From NCBI GenBank assembly GCA_027492675.1, contig JAPUEI010000019.1, forward strand, positions 6,700-58,685: a stretch of 51,986 nucleotides of DNA, read 5' to 3'. Every line of letters begins with the position of its first letter. Positions within the stretch are counted from its first letter, which is position 1. The notes under the pieces were generated by a model. The model did no database searches and had not been told where the DNA came from. It saw only the letters and a list, made by a program, of their open reading frames with translations. Positions 46,174 to 51,986 of the stretch are shown here, piece after piece. Source of the DNA: Propionibacteriaceae bacterium (lineage in GTDB: Bacteria; Actinomycetota; Actinomycetes; Propionibacteriales; Propionibacteriaceae). Made by a program: the position numbers and the translations under genes.

Positions 46174-48581
46174 AGCAGGCTCCACTTCCGCGTCTTGTTG
46201 GCCTTCTCGACGAGCTGCACTCGTACAGGCGACTCCGGTTCCAGCGCGGCCAGCCGCCTGTACGCCGTCTCCAGCCGGTCCCGCAGGGCCACCGGCGTGG
46301 CTGGTACGTCGCCGATCACCGTCGTCGCGCTGGCGCCCTTGGCGGAGACCTCGCTCAGCGCGCGCTCGAAGATGTCGACGTCGATCCGCGCCTGCGTGAG
46401 CGCGTCCAGCCGGGCGTTGTGAGTCGCGGTCATCGCCCGCTGCAGGTCCGGCAACCCGGATCCGAAGCCCAGCAGGTGCTCCGCCTCGAGGCGACGAGAC
46501 TCCAGGTAGCCGCGGCTCGTCGACGGCACCATGTCGAGCGCGTCGAGCGTGCCCTGCAGGTCGCGTCGCTGGGCCCGGAGCCGGGCCAGACCGAACGCCG
46601 CAGGCGTCACGTAGTTCGCGTCCGTCGAGGCGCAGATGAGGTAGAGGTTCTCCGCGATCGCCGGCTCGCCGCCCTGCTCGCAGGCCACCGCCAGCGCGAG
46701 CTTGGGCGCCAGCTCGCCCGGCACCTGCCCGTACACCGCGTTGAACGACGACTGCGCCGTCCGCCAGTCGCCGATCTTCAGCGAGGCCATGCCGGACAGC
46801 CACACCGCCCGCCACTCCCACGGGTCGGCGGCGAGTAGCTCGTTGACGTACTGGCGTACGAGGCGCTGGTTGTCCATCTCGAGCGCCGCGGTCGCCTTGG
46901 CCAGCAGCACCTCGGCGGTCGCCTGTGGGGCCTGCTCGAGGAGAGCAAGCCGTTGTACGGGGTCGGTGTCGACCACACCGCTCAACCAGCCGTACTGCGG
47001 GTCGGTAATGTCCGGCTTCAGCTTGGGCAGCTGCGTCCAGTCGACGACCTCACCCGTCACCGCGGGGGGCTCGAACAGCAGCGACGTGGCTGAGGTCTGG
47101 GCGATGCCGGAGTGCATCGAACCGACGACCTCGCGCATCACGCCGAGGAGCTGCACGCGCAGCTCGTCGGCCGACACGAACCGGTCCGCCGGGTCGGCGG
47201 CGCAGCACTTGAGCAGCAGCCTGTACAGCGAGTCGTACTCCCCGAACAGCGGCAGCTCGTCGATGGGGGGCAGCGTGAACTCGTACGTCGACTGGTAGCC
47301 GCGGAACTCCGCGCACAGCACCAGCAGCGTGCGGCCGATCGTGTAGATGTCACTCGCGACCGACGGGCCGATCGTCGCCACCTCCGGGGCCTGGTAGCCC
47401 TTCGTGCCGAAGATCGCCGACTCGTCGTCGTCGAGCCGACGCACGCCACCGAGGTCGATGAGCTTGATCGAGTCGTCGATCTGGATGACGTTGTCGGGCT
47501 TGAAGTCGCAGTAGAGCAGGTGCTGGTCGTGTAGGTAGCTGAACGCCGGCAGCGTCTCGTGGATGTACGCGAGGGCCCAGTCGACGGGCAGCGCGTCGTA
47601 CGAGCCGCCGCTGTCCATCATCCGCTGCTTGAGGAACTCCTTGAGCGAGCGGCCGCCGACGTACTCCATCACGATGTAGCCCGCGCCGTCGTGGGTGACG
47701 AAGTTGTAGATCTCGACGATCAGCGGGTTCTCCACCTGCGCGAGGAAGCGCTGCTCGGCGATCGCTGAGCTGACGGCGTCACCGTCGCCCACGTTGAGCA
47801 GACCCTTGAGCACGACCCAGCGGTCGGACACGTTGCGGTCGCGCGCGAGGTAGATCCAGCCCATGCCGCCGTGGGCCAGGCAGCCCTGGACCTCGTACTG
47901 GCCGGCGACCAGGTCCCCCTTGGCGAGCTTCGGCGTGAACGAGTACGGCTTCTGGCACTTCGGGCAGAAGCCCTCGAGTCGGCCCTCGGCGTCCTCGTGC
48001 GAGCGTCCGACGGGCGAGCCGCAGTTCGGGCAGATGCGCTTGTCCTCCGGGATCACCGGATCCTTCATGACCGCGGTCTCAGGATCGATGTACGGGGCGG
48101 CCGGCACCGAGGTGAGCCCCGCGCCGAGTCTCGCTGCGCGCAGTCGCTTGGCCGTGTCGCGGATCCTCTTCGCCGACCGGCTGGCTGCGGCTCCCGCCCG
48201 AGCGGAGCCCAGGGCTGTCGAGCTCAGCAGGTTGGAGGCGCGGGTGACCGACGTCGCGCCCGTACTGGGGGAGCGGGGTGCGCTGGACGCCTCCGTGGCA
48301 CCGGCGGGGGACCCGCAGACGTCGCAGTAGCCGTCGATGATGCTGCCTGTACAGCCGGGCATGCGGCAGCGGCCCGTCGGCACCTTGGCCGGCGGCGGCT
48401 GCGAGACGCCACGACCAGGCGCGCTGTGAGGGGCCAGCCTCGGGGGCACGGAGACGTTCGGCGTCGCGGGTGCCACCGACGCTGCGGCCGCGGAGTGGCT
48501 GCCTCCCGGAGACGGCATGCCGCAGACATCGCAGTAGCCGTCGACGATCGAGCCGGTGCATCCCGGCTGCAGACACCTCAC
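46170..48581 (-). CDS. pknG: PknG-type serine/threonine protein kinase
   Basis: 803 residues. Two near-identical Cys knuckles (C3, C8, C17, C20 and C72, C77, C86, C89; CTGSIVDGYCDVCG) precede the PknG rubredoxin-like domain (C184, C187, C206, C209). The kinase core has the G-loop around GGMG (238-241), K259, E276, the catalytic loop D359-F-K-P-D-N364 and D376-L-G. The C-terminal third is helical TPR-like, as in PknG. In Corynebacterium and Mycobacterium PknG phosphorylates the FHA protein OdhI/GarA and so sets 2-oxoglutarate dehydrogenase flux, downstream of GlnX/GlnH. The doubled N-terminal knuckle is an addition. GTG48581 has AGGAGG upstream. Confidence 0.94.
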   Translation of the reverse strand: MRCLQPGCTGSIVDGYCDVCGMPSPGGSHSAAAASVAPATPNVSVPPRLAPHSAPGRGVSQPPPAKVPTGRCRMPGCTGSIIDGYCDVCGSPAGATEASSAPRSPSTGATSVTRASNLLSSTALGSARAGAAASRSAKRIRDTAKRLRAARLGAGLTSVPAAPYIDPETAVMKDPVIPEDKRICPNCGSPVGRSHEDAEGRLEGFCPKCQKPYSFTPKLAKGDLVAGQYEVQGCLAHGGMGWIYLARDRNVSDRWVVLKGLLNVGDGDAVSSAIAEQRFLAQVENPLIVEIYNFVTHDGAGYIVMEYVGGRSLKEFLKQRMMDSGGSYDALPVDWALAYIHETLPAFSYLHDQHLLYCDFKPDNVIQIDDSIKLIDLGGVRRLDDDESAIFGTKGYQAPEVATIGPSVASDIYTIGRTLLVLCAEFRGYQSTYEFTLPPIDELPLFGEYDSLYRLLLKCCAADPADRFVSADELRVQLLGVMREVVGSMHSGIAQTSATSLLFEPPAVTGEVVDWTQLPKLKPDITDPQYGWLSGVVDTDPVQRLALLEQAPQATAEVLLAKATAALEMDNQRLVRQYVNELLAADPWEWRAVWLSGMASLKIGDWRTAQSSFNAVYGQVPGELAPKLALAVACEQGGEPAIAENLYLICASTDANYVTPAAFGLARLRAQRRDLQGTLDALDMVPSTSRGYLESRRLEAEHLLGFGSGLPDLQRAMTATHNARLDALTQARIDVDIFERALSEVSAKGASATTVIGDVPATPVALRDRLETAYRRLAALEPESPVRVQLVEKANKTRKWSLL

Positions 48582-49732
48582 GAGGATCCTCCTGGGTTCG
48601 CGGGACTCAGCAGCTGTACGGCGTCGGCGTAGGCGTCGAGCAGCGCCGTGACGACCTGCGCGGGGGCCGGGCGTCGGGTAAGGAACGACTGTGCCACGGC
48701 GGCCAAAGCAGCCAGGTCGGCATCGCCCGCCACGCCTGCTGCCTGGGCGGCCGCCACGTCCGTCGCGAGCCGGGCCGTGAGAGCAGTGTGGGCGTCGAGG
48801 GCCTTGCCGTACGCCTCCTGGACCACCTGCATGGCGTTGCTGACGGCACCCAGCTTGGTGAGGTAGCCATCGAGCTGCGAGGCGCTGCTGGGGATGTCGC
48901 CGAGGGCCGAGACGTTCGGCACGGCGTACTTCGGCGCCGGGGCCACGGTCGTGACCACGTGCTGTACGAGGTCGGCGAGGGCCTTCTCGCGCAGCTCGAG
49001 CGCGTCGCGGAGCTCGCGGGCCCTCGCGAGCTTGTCGACGGCTTGCCGACGTTTGGTGTTGCCGACGATCAGGTCGCGCTCGAGGGTCGCCGCCTGGATC
49101 TCCACGGGACCGATGAGGCCACCGATGTCACCGCCGCGGTCCGACTTCGCCGCCAGGTCGTTGGCACGGGTCGCGAGCTCCTCGACCGTGGCGAGCACGC
49201 GTGGCCGCGTGGCCGGTGGCTCAAGGGCGGCCTGGTCGCGCAGTCGCTCGACCTGGGCGCGCAGGTCACGCACCCGGGAGGCGAACTGGTCGGCTTGCGG
49301 GCTGCGGTTCAGGCGGCTGCGGAGTTGGCCGGCGAGCGCGTCGCTGAGCCGACAGGCCTCGGGCAGCGAGACCGACAGCCCACTGATGGCGGCCGAGCCC
49401 GGGGTGGGGGAGCCCGAGTCGGGCAGCGTGTCGTCCAGCCGACCCCAGATCAGCGCTGACAGGCGCTCTCGCTCGGTCGGCCCGACGCGTCCGGAGTCCC
49501 AGGTGGCGAGCAACAGGTCGTACCTGTTCTTGATCGCCTGCCACACGGACAGCGAGAGCATCATGTCGCTGGTCAGCGAGCGGTCCGGCGACGTGAGGAT
49601 CGTGGCGTCGAGTTCGTCGAGCTCGGCGCGACGCTGCTGGATCCAGCTGCCGAGAAGACCGAGGTAGGTCATCGCGTCCTGGATCTCGACCGGGGTGCCG
49701 AGCCGTCCCGGCGCGACGGGTGCAGTGTCCAC
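48578..49732 (-). CDS. Unrecognised helical protein between glnX-like gene and pknG
   Basis: About 384 residues, almost all helical with heptad stretches (WIQQRRAELDELDATIL, RDLRAQVERLRDQAAL, LARARELRDALELREKALADL). There is no signal peptide, transmembrane helix or substrate-binding fold. A proline patch (APAPKYAVPNVSALGD) lies near 280. I do not recognise a family. GTG49732 has GAGG well placed; GTG49741 is in frame just above. It lies between glnX and pknG, where other actinobacteria carry the GlnH lipoprotein, so a linking role is possible but unproven. Confidence 0.82.
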   Translation of the reverse strand: MDTAPVAPGRLGTPVEIQDAMTYLGLLGSWIQQRRAELDELDATILTSPDRSLTSDMMLSLSVWQAIKNRYDLLLATWDSGRVGPTERERLSALIWGRLDDTLPDSGSPTPGSAAISGLSVSLPEACRLSDALAGQLRSRLNRSPQADQFASRVRDLRAQVERLRDQAALEPPATRPRVLATVEELATRANDLAAKSDRGGDIGGLIGPVEIQAATLERDLIVGNTKRRQAVDKLARARELRDALELREKALADLVQHVVTTVAPAPKYAVPNVSALGDIPSSASQLDGYLTKLGAVSNAMQVVQEAYGKALDAHTALTARLATDVAAAQAAGVAGDADLAALAAVAQSFLTRRPAPAQVVTALLDAYADAVQLLSPANPGGSS

Positions 49733-49742
49733 GGGTGCCACC

Positions 49743-51047
49743 TCAGACGTACTCGGTCAGGCGCCGGGTGATCCCCGCCAGCGCCGCGATGATGGACAAC
49801 AGGGCCAGGATGGACGCGACGATGCCGTACGGGAGCTGCTGGCTCTTCACGGTGCTGAGGCTGTCGGTCGCGGTGGTCGCGCTGCTGTCCGACAGTCCTT
49901 CAGCGCTCTGTACGAACGAGGTGACCGTGCTCAAGGCGGTGCCGCGGGCCTGCGCGCGGGCGGCGGCGTTCGCGGTCGCGTTCGCGCTCGCCGAGGGGGG
50001 CAGGGCCTTGTGGGCTGCTGTGTACGCGGTCCACAACCCGGCCTGCTTCTTTCGCTGGTCCTGGTCGGGGAGGGCGTCGATGGCCGAGGTCACCGACGTG
50101 CTGAGCGCGTCCCAGGCCGTCGTGCTGGGGCTCCCGGTGAGGATGTTCCGGTCCTCGGTAGCCTTCGCCTGCTCGGCCAGCGCGCGTGTGTCCGCGTGGC
50201 TGCGCGCCTGCACCAGCGTCGTCGTGCGCACGTCGATCAGCGACTGCTGGACCAGCCCGTTCGCGGTGCTGGCCAGGCTGAGGGCGACGCCGACGAGGAC
50301 CACGGCCAGGACGAGGCCGATGTTGAGCACCCGGCGCGTACGTCGGGCGATCACGACCGAGCTCACGGCGAGCGCGACGAGCGCGAGCCACCCGGCGATG
50401 ACGGCACCGTAGCCCGCCATCCACAGCGGTCCGCCGCCCAGTCGGGCATCACTCTCCTGGGCGAGGGCCGCGAGCGTCGCGAGGGGGTCGGTGAGCTTGG
50501 CCGACGTGGCTGCGTACGTCGTACCGCCGGAGGTCGCGTCGGTGGCCGCCTTCGTCCAGGCCGCATCGACGGTCCGGCGGTAGTCGTTGACCTGGGTCTG
50601 GACGGTCGCGAGCCGGTCGGCGTCACCGGGGTGCTGCGCGGCGGCCCGGACCAGCATGGACGACACGGTGTCGAGAGTGGCCTCGTACGTGGTCCACTCG
50701 CCCGATCCGGCCGCGGTCGCAGGGTCGAGGAACGCCACCGACGCGCGCCGGTCGGCTTCCGCGAGGGTGGCGCGCGCGTTGCGGAGCTGCATGCCGTACG
50801 TGGCGTCGTCACGCGCGGAGCCGAGAGCCAGCTCGGGAGCGACCGTTCCGGCGATTGTCAGCACCGCGAACAGCAGCAGCGCGGCGATCACCACATTCCG
50901 TAGCGCACGCAGCACCCGAGGGGTCGGGGTCGGGTAGACGAGCGACGGCGTCGTCGGGGCGGACGCCGCGGGGCTCGCCACGAGCGCCGACCCGGTCGCC
51001 ACATCCGGCGGGGTCTGTACGGGGGAGGTCGTCGTCTGGCTGCTCAC
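49743..51047 (-). CDS. glnX: GlnX-like four-helix membrane sensor protein
   Basis: 434 residues. Four helices: RNVVIAALLLFAVLTIAGTVA (about 50-70), LWMAGYGAVIAGWLALVALA, NIGLVLAVVLVGVALSLAST and GIVASILALLSIIAALAG near the end. They frame two large helical extracytoplasmic domains. The order and position beside pknG match GlnX, which with GlnH relays extracellular aspartate/glutamate to PknG in mycobacteria. GTG51047 overlaps the AAA gene stop (GTGA). The name rests on topology and neighbourhood, not on sequence identity I could measure. Confidence 0.75.
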   Translation of the reverse strand: MSSQTTTSPVQTPPDVATGSALVASPAASAPTTPSLVYPTPTPRVLRALRNVVIAALLLFAVLTIAGTVAPELALGSARDDATYGMQLRNARATLAEADRRASVAFLDPATAAGSGEWTTYEATLDTVSSMLVRAAAQHPGDADRLATVQTQVNDYRRTVDAAWTKAATDATSGGTTYAATSAKLTDPLATLAALAQESDARLGGGPLWMAGYGAVIAGWLALVALAVSSVVIARRTRRVLNIGLVLAVVLVGVALSLASTANGLVQQSLIDVRTTTLVQARSHADTRALAEQAKATEDRNILTGSPSTTAWDALSTSVTSAIDALPDQDQRKKQAGLWTAYTAAHKALPPSASANATANAAARAQARGTALSTVTSFVQSAEGLSDSSATTATDSLSTVKSQQLPYGIVASILALLSIIAALAGITRRLTEYV

Positions 51048-51986
51048 GCTCCTGCCTCCGGAGCAGGAGCCTCGGTCACCGGCGAGGCGGGACCGACGGC
51101 TCCGGGCACGGTCTCTGCCGCGCCGGGCCAGTCGACGGGCTCCTGGTCCTGGGCGATGGCGAGGTCCTCGGGGAGCAGGCCACGCAACTGTTCGAGCGTG
51201 GGCTCGGCGATGTCGCGCAGGCGCCACGCCTGGTGCCCGATCGCGGCCTCGAACACGTTCCGGGCGAAGCGGCCGTTGCCGAACGTCTCATCGCGTACCT
51301 GTTGCGCGAGCTGCAGCTTGAACGCCGTGATGACGTCGTCGGTCACGTCGTAGTCGGCCTTCGTCGCCATGCCGGAGAAGATGCCCACGAGCTCGTCGTC
51401 GGTGTAGTTGTCGAACTCGATGGTCGTGCGGAAGCGGCTGCTGAGGCCCGGGTTCTCGTCGATGAACTTCGCCATCGGCTTCGGGTAGCCCGCGACGATC
51501 ACGACGAGGTCCTGGCGGTTGTCCTCCATCTCCTTGACGAGGGTGTTGATCGCCTCCTCGCCGTACTGGTCACCGGACAGCGAGTACGCCTCGTCGATGA
51601 ACAGCACGCCACCCTTGGCCTTCGCGCACACCTCGGAGGTCTTGATCGCGGTCTGGCCGAGGTAGCCGGCGACCAGCTCGGAGCGGTCGACCTCGATGAG
51701 CTGGCCCTTGCTCAGCAGGCCGAGGGCGCGGTAGATGCCCGAGACCAGGCGAGCAACGGTCGTCTTGCCGGTGCCGGGGTTGCCGACGAAGATCAGGTGC
51801 CGCGTGATCGTCGGGTCGGTGAGGCCCGCCTTCTGGCGGAGACCCTGCACGCGCAGGATGGCCGACTGCCGGTGGATCTCGTCCTTGACCCGCTGCAGGC
51901 CGACGAGCCCGTCGAGCTCGGCGAGCAGCTCCTCGAGCGACTTCTGCGGAACCTCCGGCTCGGGCTCCTTCGCGGGGGCCGCAGGG
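51044..51986 (-). CDS. CbxX/CfqX-type AAA+ ATPase (5' end beyond window)
   Basis: Partial, at least 314 residues, running off the right edge. The visible part begins EVPQKSLEELLAELDGLVGL, then VKDEIHRQ. Walker A is GNPGTGKT, Walker B VLFIDEAYSL, sensor 1 VVIVAGY, with the family pieces NPGLSSRF and FDNYTDDELVGIF. The family includes SpoVK, the Rubisco activase CbbX and the C-terminal domain of ESX EccA. No ESX gene is visible. It is the upstream member of the kinase-phosphatase operon; AAA+ and VWA proteins often work as pairs, and a VWA gene lies 11 kb downstream. Confidence 0.88.
   Translation of the reverse strand, partial: PAAPAKEPEPEVPQKSLEELLAELDGLVGLQRVKDEIHRQSAILRVQGLRQKAGLTDPTITRHLIFVGNPGTGKTTVARLVSGIYRALGLLSKGQLIEVDRSELVAGYLGQTAIKTSEVCAKAKGGVLFIDEAYSLSGDQYGEEAINTLVKEMEDNRQDLVVIVAGYPKPMAKFIDENPGLSSRFRTTIEFDNYTDDELVGIFSGMATKADYDVTDDVITAFKLQLAQQVRDETFGNGRFARNVFEAAIGHQAWRLRDIAEPTLEQLRGLLPEDLAIAQDQEPVDWPGAAETVPGAVGPASPVTEAPAPEAGA

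Noticed and set aside
51044..51986. ESX/type VII secretion locus suggested by the EccA-like AAA+ domain
   Set aside because: No EccB-E, EsxAB or mycosin genes are present; the context is protein phosphorylation.

Overview
The window is a high-GC, gene-dense actinobacterial chromosome segment. Signs of this are the xerD-parA-scpA-scpB-rluB order, pafB-pafC-tatA-tatC-helY, PknG with a GlnX-like partner, DivIVA-type coiled-coil proteins, DUF3107, frequent GTG starts, and many start codons preceded by a bare -10 element with no ribosome binding site. The content fits the order Propionibacteriales; I cannot place it further. The first ~110 bases are long G and C runs and look like a poor contig end.

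Layout. 0.2-5.8 kb: chromosome segregation (xerD, parA, a small DNA-binding-like protein, scpA, scpB), pseudouridine synthase rluB and a lipoprotein with two FKBP domains. 5.8-13.8 kb: gluQ (minus), the WYL regulators pafB/pafC, a small membrane protein, tatA/tatC, a lipid kinase and helicase helY. 13.8-17.8 kb: a secreted CAP protein behind an AT-rich, repeat-rich promoter, then tldD/tldE (minus). 17.8-21.9 kb: hisF, a 2-hydroxyacid dehydrogenase, a HIT protein, a GT87 mannosyltransferase and a small membrane protein. 21.9-25.5 kb: ilvB-ilvN-ilvC behind an attenuator that appears to encode a 7-residue leader peptide, MRIVLVP. 25.7-28.3 kb: an accessory patch of three small membrane proteins, a DUF6458 protein and a decayed paralogue. 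28.5-32.8 kb: a truncated haemoglobin, leuB, ilvE and cimA, so most branched-chain amino acid steps lie here. 32.8-35.5 kb: a LiaF-like protein, an FAH-family enzyme, a CPBP protease, tRNA-Gln(CUG) and tRNA-Glu(CUC). 35.7-37.8 kb: a DEAD-box RNA helicase with a long leader, and DUF3107.

37.9-52.0 kb is the most interesting part: a signalling island. On the minus strand run an AAA+ ATPase (open at the right edge), a four-helix GlnX-like membrane protein, an unrecognised helical protein, a PknG-type kinase and a PP2C phosphatase; after an interruption come a VWA protein and an FHA protein. The kinase (twice), the phosphatase and the FHA protein all carry a short Cys knuckle of the form D-x(0,1)-Y-C-x-V-C-G. 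No GlnH sensor lipoprotein is visible, and the helical protein lies between glnX and pknG. The island is split by a plus-strand operon of two DivIVA-like coiled-coil proteins plus an aldo/keto reductase, and by a minus-strand endonuclease-like gene.

Two features run through the whole window. First, TAnnnT hexamers lie 6-8 nt before the start codons of about ten genes, implying leaderless mRNAs. Second, the tetranucleotide GTAC is strikingly common in coding sequence in all reading frames.
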